Assembly (NCBI RefSeq): GCF_040750395.1
Contig: NZ_JBFLVD010000014.1
Span: 124,001 to 188,000 of the forward strand
DNA: 64,000 bases
DNA from: Scandinavium sp002470465
GTDB lineage: Bacteria; Pseudomonadota; Gammaproteobacteria; Enterobacterales; Enterobacteriaceae
Direction of reading: 5' to 3'
Shown here: positions 26,314 through 34,141 of the stretch, piece by piece
Numbering within the stretch: the stretch's first letter is position 1
Layout of the letters: each line of letters opens with the position of its first letter
Notes under the pieces: model-generated
What the model saw: the letters and a program-made list of their open reading frames with translations, nothing else
Told to the model about the DNA's origin: nothing
Databases searched by the model: none
Position numbers and translations under genes: made by a program

Positions 26314-26700
26314 TTATGACACAATCCGCTGCGTTGCATCTGATGCTTTCGGGTCCGGCCCGAAGCGGTTGTCGCCTGGCGTGCCGCTCTGGCAGTTAAA
26401 GACCAGGATCACCAGCCAGCCGATCACCGGGATCAGCCAGATAAGCAGCCACCACGCGGAACGATCGGTGTCGTGCAGACGGCGGAACTGTACCGCCAGC
26501 CCCGGCAGCAGCACCAGCAGACCATAAATGCTTGCCAGCACACCTTCACCTCCGGCGCGCTCCCAGCCGAGGATCTTATCGATAATGCTTAGTACCCCGG
26601 CCAGAACGAAGCTTATCAGCACGAACATCCAGTATTCTTTCCGGCGTGCGCGGCCACCAAATCCGATGTAATTCTTCAGTACTTTTAGATACCAGTCCAT
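26314..26700 (-). CDS. yhaH: DUF805 inner membrane protein YhaH
   Basis: The 128-residue protein starts MDWYLKVLKNYIGFGGRARR, the DUF805 hallmark, followed by three or four membrane segments. It has the typical FRRLHDTDRSAWW motif and the NCQSGTPGDNRFGPDP tail. MDWYLKVL and the loop with WERAGGEG fit YhaH better than the paralogue YhaI. The C-terminus is a few residues longer than in E. coli. The function is unknown. Confidence 0.9.
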   Translation of the reverse strand: MDWYLKVLKNYIGFGGRARRKEYWMFVLISFVLAGVLSIIDKILGWERAGGEGVLASIYGLLVLLPGLAVQFRRLHDTDRSAWWLLIWLIPVIGWLVILVFNCQSGTPGDNRFGPDPKASDATQRIVS

Positions 26701-26773
26701 TTTCCTTGCCTCGATTATCAGTCAATCACTTGTTTTCTAAGCGATCGAGGTAAGGATAGATGCAAAAGATGAA

Positions 26774-26801
26774 TTAAAAAAGGGCATCCAGAGATGCCCT
26801 T
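26774..26801 (-). terminator. yqjG terminator
   Basis: The stem AAGGGCATC/GATGCCCTT has a four-base loop. Reading leftward it is followed by TTTTTT, five bases after the yqjG stop codon. Confidence 0.85.
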
Positions 26802-26806
26802 GATAA

Positions 26807-27793
26807 TTAGCGGAAGCGGACGTCGCGCCCGTGCGGTTCGTCGAGATCCTGCCAGGGGCCGATGGAGATGATCCCTGTCGGGTTAATGGTTTTGTGGCTG
26901 CGGTAATAGTGGTTACGAATGTGGTCAAAATTGACCGTCTCCGCCACGCCCGGCAGCTGATAAATATCGCGCAGGAAAGCGTACAGGTTCGGATAATCGC
27001 TGATGCGGTGCTTGTCGCATTTGAAGTGGGTGACGTACACCGGGTCGAAGCGTACCAGCGTTGTCCACAGACGGAGGTCGGCTTCGGTTAGCTGGTTACC
27101 CGTCAGATAGCGGTGCTGATTGAGGATCTGTTCGACGCGCGCGAGGGATTCAAAGACTTTATTCACCGCTTCGTCGTAGGCCTCCTGGCTGGTAGCAAAC
27201 CCGGCCTTGTAGACGCCGTTATTGATGGTGTCGTAGATCCAGCCGTTCAGCTCGTCTATTTTCCCACGCAGCGCTTCCGGGTAGTAGTCTCCCGCGCGTG
27301 CGCCGAGGCCGTCAAACGCCGTGTTCAGCATACGGATGATTTCAGCGGATTCGTTGCTGACGATGGTGTGGTTCTTTTTATCCCACAGCACCGGAACGGT
27401 GACGCGCCCGCTGTAGTGCGGATCGGCGTGGAGGTAGAGCTGATAGAGAAATTCGTTTTGGTACAGGCTGTCGCCGGTTGCGCCGGGGAAGCTGTCGTCG
27501 AAGGTCCAGCCGTTTTCGAACATCAGCGGGTTGACCACCGAGACGTCGATAAACGCTTCCAGGCCTTTCAGCGCGCGCATAATCAGCGTGCGGTGTGCCC
27601 ACGGGCAGGCGAGGGAAACGTATAAATGATAGCGATCTTTCTCGGCGGCAAACCCGCCTTCTCCGGAGGGGCCGGGCGCGCCATCGGCGGTCAGCCAGTT
27701 ACGAAACGCCGAAACGGAACGTTTGAAACGCCCCCCGGTTGATTTTGTGTCATACCAGGTGTCATACCAGACGCCGTCAATCAGTTGTCCCAT
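26807..27793 (-). CDS. yqjG: Glutathionyl-hydroquinone reductase
   Basis: The 328-residue product of the Xi-class glutathione transferase family has the length of E. coli YqjG. The catalytic cysteine is in YVSLACPWAHRTLIMRALKG near residue 63. Other family signatures are PVLWDKKNHTIVSNESAEII and the C-terminal helical domain with LTEADLRLWTTLVRFDPVYV. It reduces glutathionylated hydroquinones in the cytosol. It follows yqjF on the same strand after a 71-base gap and may be cotranscribed with it. Both fit a quinone or aromatic stress module under YhaJ. Confidence 0.95.
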   Translation of the reverse strand: MGQLIDGVWYDTWYDTKSTGGRFKRSVSAFRNWLTADGAPGPSGEGGFAAEKDRYHLYVSLACPWAHRTLIMRALKGLEAFIDVSVVNPLMFENGWTFDDSFPGATGDSLYQNEFLYQLYLHADPHYSGRVTVPVLWDKKNHTIVSNESAEIIRMLNTAFDGLGARAGDYYPEALRGKIDELNGWIYDTINNGVYKAGFATSQEAYDEAVNKVFESLARVEQILNQHRYLTGNQLTEADLRLWTTLVRFDPVYVTHFKCDKHRISDYPNLYAFLRDIYQLPGVAETVNFDHIRNHYYRSHKTINPTGIISIGPWQDLDEPHGRDVRFR

Positions 27794-27864
27794 GTTCTCT
27801 CTCCTTCAAATGGCAAAAGCGAGGAAGACGCTCCTCGCTTTTTGATGCATTCAGTATAGATGCC

Positions 27865-28257
27865 TTACCACTTTTTGTTCAGCACGCGGTCCAGACTCAG
27901 GGCACCAGGGCCGGTGATAGCCAGTACCAGGAAGCCGCCTGCGATGGTCATGTTCTTCATGAACATCAGGGAGTTCACGCCTTCCGCAAAGTTGCTGTGG
28001 AAGATGAACGCGGTCAGCAGCGTAAAGACGGCGGTAATAATCGCGGTGGTACGGGTCAGCAGACCGAACAGAATGGCCAGGCCGCCGCCAAACTCGAGCA
28101 GAATGGTCAGAGGCAGCAGCGCACCCGGAACGCCCATGGCTTCCATGTATTGTTGGGTGCCAGCGTAGCCGGTGATCTTGCCCCAGCCTGCGGTGATAAA
28201 CAGGATTGGCATCAGAATACGTGCTACCAGGAAACCAACATCTTCTAATTTTTTCAT
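27865..28257 (-). CDS. yqjF: DoxX-family inner membrane protein YqjF
   Basis: The 130-residue length equals E. coli YqjF. Four membrane segments are visible, with the DoxX pattern ARILMPILFITAGWGKITGY, EFGGGLAILFGLLTR and NSLMFMKNMTIAGGFLVLAI. The start at 28257 (MKKLEDV) has GGAGAGTAG upstream; an in-frame ATG five codons earlier is less likely. In E. coli the yqjF promoter responds to dinitrotoluene breakdown products through YhaJ. The biochemical role is unknown. Confidence 0.93.
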   Translation of the reverse strand: MKKLEDVGFLVARILMPILFITAGWGKITGYAGTQQYMEAMGVPGALLPLTILLEFGGGLAILFGLLTRTTAIITAVFTLLTAFIFHSNFAEGVNSLMFMKNMTIAGGFLVLAITGPGALSLDRVLNKKW

Positions 28258-28558
28258 TCTACTCTCCATCAAACCTTTTGGGCGTCTGTATTGATTTGTT
28301 GTGCAATTTCGCAGAGATACCGCGTGCTTGCTGTCGATGGAAAGGAGTGTAAACGTGACGGTGCGGGATTGTTAGCAAGGAAAACTGTCAGTCTTCTTCA
28401 AATATATTGAGTGTGTGCGGGGTTGCCTGATGGCGCGGATTGCCTGGTGGCGGCTAATGCCTTACCTGGCCTACAAATCAGGTCCGGGGAGAGGCAAAGA
28501 GAGGGAAAGGAGGCCGGGTAAGCGGTAGCGCCACCCGGCATTCAGCCATTTGGCAACA
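28258..28558. repeat. yqjF promoter region and two REP units
   Basis: The right half contains REP-like units at 28441-28476 (TGCCTGGTGGCGGCTAATGC...) and 28512-28540 (GGCCGGGTAAGCGGTAGCGC...), in opposed orientation. A short degenerate piece GTTGCCTGATGGCG lies at 28422-28435. The left part (28258-28400) should hold the yqjF promoter and its YhaJ site. No gene was seen. Confidence 0.7.
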
Positions 28559-28858
28559 TCAACGGAACTGCTGCTGGCGAAGCGTATTTTTTACCAGGCG
28601 GTATGCGCTCCAGGCACCAAAGCCCCGGCGGGCCCAGCGCACCAGGAAGCGGGGATGACGAACGCTCCAGATGGCCATCACGCTGCTGCCAACCAGCGCC
28701 CAGGAACGCAGGTTAAGCAGCGTGTTCCAGCCACGATCGTAGACGCCCGTGGCCTCGTGCCAGTCGCGGCGGCTGGCAGAAAGATCCAGCCGCTGCTGCT
28801 GAATCTGGCTCAGCAAATACGCTTTGCGTTTTTGCAGCTCCAGTTTGCTCTTACTCAC
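28559..28858 (-). CDS. yqjK: YqjK-like small protein
   Basis: The 99-residue product matches E. coli YqjK (LLSQIQQQRLDLSASRRDW, GWNTLLNLRSWALVGSSVMA, RWARRGFGAWSAYRLVK). A basic N-terminal coiled-coil-like helix precedes one membrane segment. The start is GTG at 28858; it overlaps the end of yqjE (GTGAGTAA), which implies translational coupling. A longer frame reaching 28996 is an artefact of overlap with yqjE. The function is unknown. Confidence 0.88.
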   Translation of the reverse strand: MSKSKLELQKRKAYLLSQIQQQRLDLSASRRDWHEATGVYDRGWNTLLNLRSWALVGSSVMAIWSVRHPRFLVRWARRGFGAWSAYRLVKNTLRQQQFR

Positions 28859-29252
28859 GATCGTCGTCCTCAAGCAGCGCCCGGTCGTTCGCCAGCTCGT
28901 TGCGGGTGTGGCGCAGGAAGGTGGAGCGCCGCGCCTTACGCAGCGTCCAGAGGCCGCCAATAAGCGCCAGCGCAAGCAGCACCACGGTGGTGGCAATCAT
29001 GGCGTTCAGGCGGTACTGCGGATCGATGGCCCAGATAATCAGCACCATCAGGCTCATTAACCCAAAGGCGGCGAACAGCATGGTCAGGCCAAGCATCAGC
29101 AACATCTGGAAGAGGTTGGCTTTCTCCTCTTCCAGCTCGACCACCGCCAGTCGCAGACGGGTTTCGACCATCTCGACCATGATGGTGACGATCCGCTGAC
29201 CGATACCAAAGACGCTTTTGCCCGGCCCGTGTGTGCGATGTGAATCAGCCAT
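28851..29252 (-). CDS. yqjE: YqjE, phage-holin-like membrane protein family (DUF1469)
   Basis: The 133-residue product has two membrane segments (NLFQMLLMLGLTMLFAAFGL, LMVLIIWAID and NAMIATTVVLLALALIGGLW) after an amphipathic N-terminus (ETRLRLAVVELEEEKA). It closely matches E. coli YqjE. The start at 29252 (MADSH) begins two bases before the yqjD stop-codon region, in the compact yqjC-yqjD-yqjE-yqjK order. A longer frame to 29321 overlaps yqjD and is not supported. Confidence 0.92.
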   Translation of the reverse strand: MADSHRTHGPGKSVFGIGQRIVTIMVEMVETRLRLAVVELEEEKANLFQMLLMLGLTMLFAAFGLMSLMVLIIWAIDPQYRLNAMIATTVVLLALALIGGLWTLRKARRSTFLRHTRNELANDRALLEDDDRE

Positions 29253-29254
29253 AA

Positions 29255-29560
29255 TCAGCGACGCGTCAGCAGCACACCCAGCACCAGCCCGACGGCTGCA
29301 CCGATACCTACGCCAGTCCATGGGTTATCACGTACGTACTCATCTGCGCGCGCGGCCGCTTCACGGGTTTGTTTGGCAATAACGTCGCTGGTTTCGCCCA
29401 GACGATTGCGGCTATCCTTCAGTGCGCGTTCTGCTTTGCTGCGCAGTTTGCCCAACTCTTCTTTTGATTTATCGGTGGAGGAGTTCAGCACCTCTTCCAG
29501 GGTATCCGCCAGGGATTTCAGTTCGGCACGAAGATGTTCTGAGGTGTTCTCTTTTGACAT
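29255..29560 (-). CDS. yqjD: YqjD, ElaB/DUF883-family ribosome-associated membrane protein
   Basis: The 101-residue length equals E. coli YqjD. A long charged helix (LRAELKSLADTLEEVLNSST ... EAAARADEYVRDNPWTG) is followed by one C-terminal membrane segment with the DUF883 glycine motif GIGAAVGLVLGVLLTRR. In E. coli YqjD binds stationary-phase ribosomes and tethers them to the membrane. yqjE starts two bases after its stop, so the genes are one operon. Confidence 0.95.
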   Translation of the reverse strand: MSKENTSEHLRAELKSLADTLEEVLNSSTDKSKEELGKLRSKAERALKDSRNRLGETSDVIAKQTREAAARADEYVRDNPWTGVGIGAAVGLVLGVLLTRR

Positions 29561-29597
29561 GGTGTTCTCCAGTTGACGAGATTAGACTTCCATTGAC

Positions 29598-29966
29598 TCA
29601 ATAATCACGAGACTCCAGCGCTTTCAGCTGCTCCTGCGCTTCTGCGAGCTTGTGTTCACGTTTACTGATTTTGTCCGCATCACCTTTGGCTTTCGCTTCG
29701 TCCAGGTCGTGGCGACGCTCGGTGACTTCCTCTTTTTGTCTGGCAATTTTCTGCTGGTGGTCGGCGCGAAGTTTTGTGTCGCTACAGCTGTTTTTCACTT
29801 CGCGTAACGCTTTGTTCAGACCGTCAATCCGGCTCTGGTTGTGGTGCTTTTCGGCGTAGTGAATTTCGCGCTGAATGTCCTGCTCTTTCTCCTGGCACGG
29901 CGTGGTGGCAAACGCGGCTGTGCTCAGCGTGACAAGGCCCAAAGTCAGAAAAATGCGGTATTTCAT
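29598..29966 (-). CDS. yqjC: YqjC, DUF1090 periplasmic protein
   Basis: The 122-residue length equals E. coli YqjC. A signal peptide (MKYRIFLTLGLVTLSTAAFA) is followed by a helical, highly charged mature part (CQEKEQDIQREIHYAEKHHN, then ARQKEEVTERRHDLDEAKAK). Two cysteines could form a disulfide. The start at 29966 is preferred over 30014 because it begins the signal peptide and has AGGTTTCACCT upstream. It leads the yqjC-yqjD-yqjE-yqjK cluster. The function is unknown. Confidence 0.93.
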   Translation of the reverse strand: MKYRIFLTLGLVTLSTAAFATTPCQEKEQDIQREIHYAEKHHNQSRIDGLNKALREVKNSCSDTKLRADHQQKIARQKEEVTERRHDLDEAKAKGDADKISKREHKLAEAQEQLKALESRDY

Positions 29967-30115
29967 AGGTGAAACCTTCCATTGTGTCGTGGGCAACGCT
30001 GGACATTGCCCCACCCAGTCGATGAGATGAGGATGGTGACTTCCGCTTACTCAATGATAGTTAGTAAACGCGAAATCACCAAAGCCTGTGAAAAGATTCA
30101 GAATCCTGGAAGGGA

Positions 30116-30502
30116 TTAACCGAAACGGTGTGGGTTATCACGGAAGCGGGAAAGCCAGTGCGGGGTCAGCGAGTCGTCGTCGTCCTGCTGGGCGATGATG
30201 TAACCGTGGGGCAGCGTTCTGTCCAGCACCTCTTTGGCGGCGGCGCTCTGATCGCTGGATTCAAATTTGATCACTAAGGCATCTTTCTGTGGGGTGATGC
30301 TTTTAAAGGGGATACCGTTGGCATCCAGGTGATGCCAGACGGAGAAGCCGTCCGGCATGCTGACGCTTGCGCTCACCGGGCGAATGGCCAGCGATGATTC
30401 CCGCTGTTGCACCGCGCTTCCAAACCAGATGAGGGCGCACAGCATGAGCAGTGCACCGAAACAGAGGCTGAGCCGGCGCAGGGTGACGTTACGCAATTCC
30501 AT
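30116..30502 (-). CDS. mzrA: EnvZ/OmpR modulator MzrA
   Basis: The 128-residue product matches E. coli MzrA (YqjB). A single N-terminal membrane segment (about 12-30) precedes a periplasmic domain with MPDGFSVWHHLDANGIPFKS and DRTLPHGYIIAQQDDD. MzrA interacts with EnvZ and raises phospho-OmpR, linking the Cpx response to porin control. It starts two bases after yqjA. In E. coli yqjA-mzrA is a CpxR-regulated operon. Confidence 0.94.
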   Translation of the reverse strand: MELRNVTLRRLSLCFGALLMLCALIWFGSAVQQRESSLAIRPVSASVSMPDGFSVWHHLDANGIPFKSITPQKDALVIKFESSDQSAAAKEVLDRTLPHGYIIAQQDDDDSLTPHWLSRFRDNPHRFG

Positions 30503-30504
30503 GC

Positions 30505-31167
30505 TTAACTCCGGTTACCGTATTTTTTCTTCCACAGCACGACCAGCGAACCGATAAGGCCAAATACCAGCAATACCACAGGCAGCAGCATCAGACAGGA
30601 CATTAACGCATCTTCGTATTTCTGGAATACCGGCGTTTTACCCAGCGCGTAGCCGAGCGTGGTGAGGATAACCACCCACAGCAGGCCGCTCATCCAGTTA
30701 AAGAACTGAAAACGGGTGTTGCTCAGGCCGGACAACCCGGCGATGGTCGGGAGCAGGGTACGTACGAAAGCGATAAAGCGGCCAACCAGCAGCGCGGATA
30801 AACCATGCTTATGGAACAGATGATGCGCGCGCTGGTGGTAATGTGCAGGCAGATGCGACATCCAGGTTTGTACGAGGCGCGTATTGCCGAGCCAGCGCCC
30901 CTGAATGTAGCTGACCCAGGAACCGAGACTTGCGGCAACGGTGAGCAGCAGCAGCGTCTGTGGGAGGCCCATCACGCCTTTGGCAATCAGTACGCCGACC
31001 AGGATCAGCAGGCTGTCGCCGGGCAGAAACGCCGCAGGGAGGATCCCATTCTCAAGAAACAGAATCATAAATAATACGAGGTAAAGCATGCCGATGAGGG
31101 AAGGATTCGCGAGGGTTTCGAAATCCTGACTCCATAAGGCATCAAGTAATTGGGTTAACAGTTCCAT
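30505..31167 (-). CDS. yqjA: DedA-family membrane protein YqjA
   Basis: The 220-residue length equals E. coli YqjA. DedA motifs are present: ENGILPAAFLPGDSLLILVG, then GSWVSYIQGRWLG, FHKHGLSALLVGRFIAFVRT and LLPTIAGLSG. Acidic (E) and arginine (GRFIAFVR) residues typical of DedA transporters are retained. In E. coli YqjA is needed for alkaline and drug tolerance and is probably a proton-dependent transporter or lipid flippase. It is the first gene of the yqjA-mzrA operon. Confidence 0.95.
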   Translation of the reverse strand: MELLTQLLDALWSQDFETLANPSLIGMLYLVLFMILFLENGILPAAFLPGDSLLILVGVLIAKGVMGLPQTLLLLTVAASLGSWVSYIQGRWLGNTRLVQTWMSHLPAHYHQRAHHLFHKHGLSALLVGRFIAFVRTLLPTIAGLSGLSNTRFQFFNWMSGLLWVVILTTLGYALGKTPVFQKYEDALMSCLMLLPVVLLVFGLIGSLVVLWKKKYGNRS

Positions 31168-31446
31168 TCACGATTCCTGGTACATCGATTAATGTCACGC
31201 CTGAACGCGTTGTCTGCCGGACGTCAGTTGTTATTGATTGATTATGGACGCTGGCGTGGCGTTCCGAACTTATCCATGTTTATACGAAACGGGGCAGCCC
31301 GTTTCGCGAACGACAAATTGCATCTAAGTGTAACAAAGCCTCTGGTTCTGCGTCACAGAAATTACAGATTGTTGAGCAGTGATTTTGCTTTCTGAAAGAG
31401 GGCGAGGCGAGGGATTTTACACAGGCTGACACTATAGTGGCTTAAC
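31168..31446. promoter_or_regulatory. Intergenic region upstream of yqjA
   Basis: No convincing gene was seen; a short frame at 31192-31395 has no ribosome binding site or family features. The region must hold the yqjA promoter (CpxR-dependent in E. coli), but I could not place a CpxR box with confidence. Confidence 0.4.
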
Positions 31447-31473
31447 TTACCCTCGATAAGGCATCGAGGGTAA
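31447..31473 (-). terminator. exuR terminator
   Basis: TTACCCTCGAT AAGGC ATCGAGGGTAA is a perfect inverted repeat nine bases after the exuR stop codon. Reading leftward it is followed by only a mixed T stretch. Confidence 0.75.
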
Positions 31474-31481
31474 AGAAACGC

Positions 31482-32258
31482 TTATTTTACGCCGTTAGCG
31501 GCCGTATCGAGATGAACGACCGGATTCTCCGCAAACAGATAGCGATCGGCGTTGAATTCAAAGTCATCGCTGGTTTCGTTAAACAGCATTTGTTTGGTGT
31601 TTTCAAGGTGCTGCCACATTGCCAGCTTCGCCGCATGGGGATCTTTACGGATCAGCGCTTTCAGGATCTGATCGTGATCGTCGCACCAGTTATCAACGGT
31701 TCGAGAGTCGATGTGATCGTGCAGTTTTTTCCAGTACGGGTTGTGTACGCGCTGCGTCCACATTTTTTCGACGATGGCCGCAAGCGCGGTATTTTGCGTT
31801 GCCATTGCCACCTGCACGTGGAACTGCAAATCCCATTCTGAATCGCGGAAGCACTTCTCTTTGCGCGCCTTTTCCTGAATCTCCATCAGCTTCATGATGT
31901 CCTGCTTGGTGACCTGAGTCGCCGCAAATTCAGCAATGTTGCTTTCAATCAGCTGACGAGCCTGAAGCAGCTCAAAGGGGCCATAATTCGCAAACTCAAG
32001 GGATTCATCCGGGGTCTGGTAGTGTTTAGCCGTGCTGGAAATAACATGAATACCGGAGCCTTTACGCACTTCAACGTAGCCTTCAACCTCCAGCATAATG
32101 ATGGCTTCACGGACAACCGTACGGCTGACGTTCTTCTCGTCGGCAATAAAACGTTCTGCAGGCAGCTTGTCGCCCACAAGATAAACGCCTTGCTCGATGC
32201 GATCTTTCAGCTCAGCGGCAAGCTGTTGATATAAACGGCGTGATTCCGTGATTTCCAT
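31482..32258 (-). CDS. exuR: GntR-family repressor of hexuronate genes
   Basis: The 258-residue length equals E. coli ExuR. The N-terminal winged helix (about 7-75) has LYQQLAAELKDRIEQGVYLV and KNVSRTVVREAIIMLEVEGY. The C-terminal FCD domain has metal-type histidines (WDLQFHVQVAMATQN, DDHDQILKALIRKDPHAA). It represses exuT, uxaCA and itself, and hexuronates induce. The start at 32258 (MEITES) is preferred over 32312. A TNGTNNNACNA-type operator lies upstream at 32291-32301. Confidence 0.95.
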   Translation of the reverse strand: MEITESRRLYQQLAAELKDRIEQGVYLVGDKLPAERFIADEKNVSRTVVREAIIMLEVEGYVEVRKGSGIHVISSTAKHYQTPDESLEFANYGPFELLQARQLIESNIAEFAATQVTKQDIMKLMEIQEKARKEKCFRDSEWDLQFHVQVAMATQNTALAAIVEKMWTQRVHNPYWKKLHDHIDSRTVDNWCDDHDQILKALIRKDPHAAKLAMWQHLENTKQMLFNETSDDFEFNADRYLFAENPVVHLDTAANGVK

Positions 32259-32290
32259 ATTCGCTCCAGGCAGGGTACAGCATAATGAAT

Positions 32291-32301
32291 TTGTTATACC
32301 A
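32291..32301. promoter_or_regulatory. ExuR-type operator in front of exuR
   Basis: TTGTTATACCA fits the GntR/FadR-type pattern TNGTNNNACNA and lies 33 bases upstream of the exuR start, as expected for autoregulation. Confidence 0.6.
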
Positions 32302-32333
32302 CTTTTACCCAATCCTCACCACCCTGAAACAGC

Positions 32334-32358
32334 AAAAAGCCGCTCGGTGAGCGGCTTT
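32334..32358 (-). terminator. exuT terminator
   Basis: The stem GCCGCTC/GAGCGGC has a short loop and is followed, in the leftward direction, by TTTTTGC. It lies about 20 bases after the exuT stop codon. Confidence 0.85.
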
Positions 32359-32378
32359 AATGTCAGTCGTGATAAGGC

Positions 32379-33674
32379 TTAGCTCTGCGTAGCCGGGCCG
32401 CCAATGGTCTGGATATTTTCCGCCGCAGGTTTGTTCTGCAGGACGGTCCAGATCACTACCGCACCTATCAGGTCAAACAGCGCCAGCACCGCGAACAGCG
32501 GGCTGAAGCCAAGCGTATCCGCCAGGGCACCAACCACAAGCGCAAACAGGGTGCTTGCTGTCCAGGCCGCCATACCGGTCAGGCCGTTTGCCGTTGCCAC
32601 TTCGTTACGGCCAAACACATCAGAAGAGAGCGTGATCAGCGCGCCGGACAGAGCCTGGTGAGCGAAGCCGCCGACGCACAGCAGTGCAATCGCTATATAC
32701 GGGCTGGTGAACAGGCCAATCATGCCCGGGCCAATCATCAGTACCGCGCCCATGGTCACCACCAGCTTACGGGAGACAATCAGGTTCACGCCAAAGACGC
32801 GCTGGAACAGCGGCGGCAGATAGCCGCCAACGACGCAGCCGAGGTCGGCAAACAGCATTGGCATCCAGGCGAACATCGCGATGTGCTTCAGGTCGAAGCC
32901 GTAAACTTTGAACATAAACAGCGGGATCCAGGCGTTGAACGTTCCCCATGCCGGTTCTGCCAGGAAGCGCGGCAGCGCAATGCCCCAGAACTGACGGTTG
33001 CGGACGATCTGCCAGGCAGACATTTTCTTCGCGTTGTTGGTTTGATGCTGGGCTTCCTGACCGCCGATGATGTACTCGCGCTCTTCATCGCTTAATTTTT
33101 TCTGATCGCGCGGATGCTTATAGAAGATAAGCCAGGCCATTGCCCAGGCGAAGCTCAGGACGCCGGAAATAATGAACGCCATCTGCCAGCTGTGCATCAC
33201 AATCGCCCAGACGACCAGCGGCGGAGCAATCATCGCGCCAATCGATGAGCCCACGTTGAAGTAGCCAACTGCCACGGAACGTTCCTTCGCCGGGAACCAC
33301 TCGGAGCTCGCTTTCAGACCCGCAGGGATCATCGCGGCTTCCGCAGCACCCACAGCACCACGTGCCAGCGCCAGGCCTCCCCAGCTGCCTGCCAGCGCGG
33401 TTGCGCCGCAGAAACAGGCCCAGAGTACGGCAAACATAGCGTAGCCAATTTTGGTGCCGAGCAGGTCGAGTACGTAGCCTGCTACAGGCTGCATCACGGT
33501 ATAAGCCGCGGAGTAGGCGGCGATAATGTAGGAGTATTGCTGGGTGGAAATATGCAGTTCTTGCATCAACGTCGGTGCGGCGGCGGCCACGGTGTTACGG
33601 GTCAGATAACCCAGCACGGTGCCAAGCGTCACCAGTGCGATCATGTACCAACGTAACCCTTTAATTTTACGCAT
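32379..33674 (-). CDS. exuT: Hexuronate transporter (MFS, anion:cation symporter family)
   Basis: ExuT imports glucuronate and galacturonate with protons. The 431-residue protein has twelve predicted membrane segments with the family motifs LGYLTRNTVAAAAPTLMQEL, LLGTKIGYAMFAVLW, GLKASSEWFPAKERSVAVGY and LPRFLAEPAWGTFNAWIPLF. Its position beside exuR and divergent from uxaCA identifies it as ExuT rather than GarP or GudP of the same family. AGGTTTTAG precedes the ATG. Confidence 0.95.
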   Translation of the reverse strand: MRKIKGLRWYMIALVTLGTVLGYLTRNTVAAAAPTLMQELHISTQQYSYIIAAYSAAYTVMQPVAGYVLDLLGTKIGYAMFAVLWACFCGATALAGSWGGLALARGAVGAAEAAMIPAGLKASSEWFPAKERSVAVGYFNVGSSIGAMIAPPLVVWAIVMHSWQMAFIISGVLSFAWAMAWLIFYKHPRDQKKLSDEEREYIIGGQEAQHQTNNAKKMSAWQIVRNRQFWGIALPRFLAEPAWGTFNAWIPLFMFKVYGFDLKHIAMFAWMPMLFADLGCVVGGYLPPLFQRVFGVNLIVSRKLVVTMGAVLMIGPGMIGLFTSPYIAIALLCVGGFAHQALSGALITLSSDVFGRNEVATANGLTGMAAWTASTLFALVVGALADTLGFSPLFAVLALFDLIGAVVIWTVLQNKPAAENIQTIGGPATQS

Positions 33675-34141
33675 CTAAAACCTCGTCATTTGTTTTATCC
33701 GCGCACCGCGCGGTCATCTTCCTGGGAGGAAGGAGGATGTTTAAGTAACGGGGGCGTAACAGACAAACTGTAACGGCCCGAACCTTGCCATGAGTAATCC
33801 TGCGAATTCGGTATCCGTACCGGGTAATTCCGACGACGCTGTCATCGGTAATGCATTCCGTCGGCTGATAGGTTGCGACGGGGCAAACGATAACTTGTCA
33901 TACAACTTTAAAAGGTGAGAACCGTCACAAATGCTGGAATAACCGTAGGGTCTTTATTGCTGATGAATAAAGCCAGTGTCTGCGCGGCCTGGCACGTTGT
34001 TTACTTCTTATTGAGTACTTTTTTTGTCGGTGTTTATTGATCTGACTCACGAAAAATTCTTCGGTGGCTGGAAATTGGTGTGATAACTTTGTCACCATTG
34101 CAGTTAAGCATCTGACGCACTCTATAATGAGGAAGACGATA
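33675..34141. promoter_or_regulatory. exuT/uxaC divergent control region with CRP and ExuR sites
   Basis: This 467-base region has no gene. An ExuR-type operator TTGTCATACAA lies at 33895-33905 (pattern TNGTNNNACNA). A CRP site lies at 33914-33929 (GGTGA GAACCG TCACA). The two sites are eight bases apart, so repressor and activator probably compete or act together. A GAGGAAG ribosome binding site for uxaC is at 34129-34135. Confidence 0.65.

Noticed and set aside
26314..26700. YhaI rather than YhaH
   Set aside because: The start MDWYLKVL and the WERAGGEG loop fit YhaH better. YhaI is not seen in the window.
31192..31395. 67-codon frame between yqjA and exuR
   Set aside because: No ribosome binding site and no recognisable features; it covers the yqjA promoter region.
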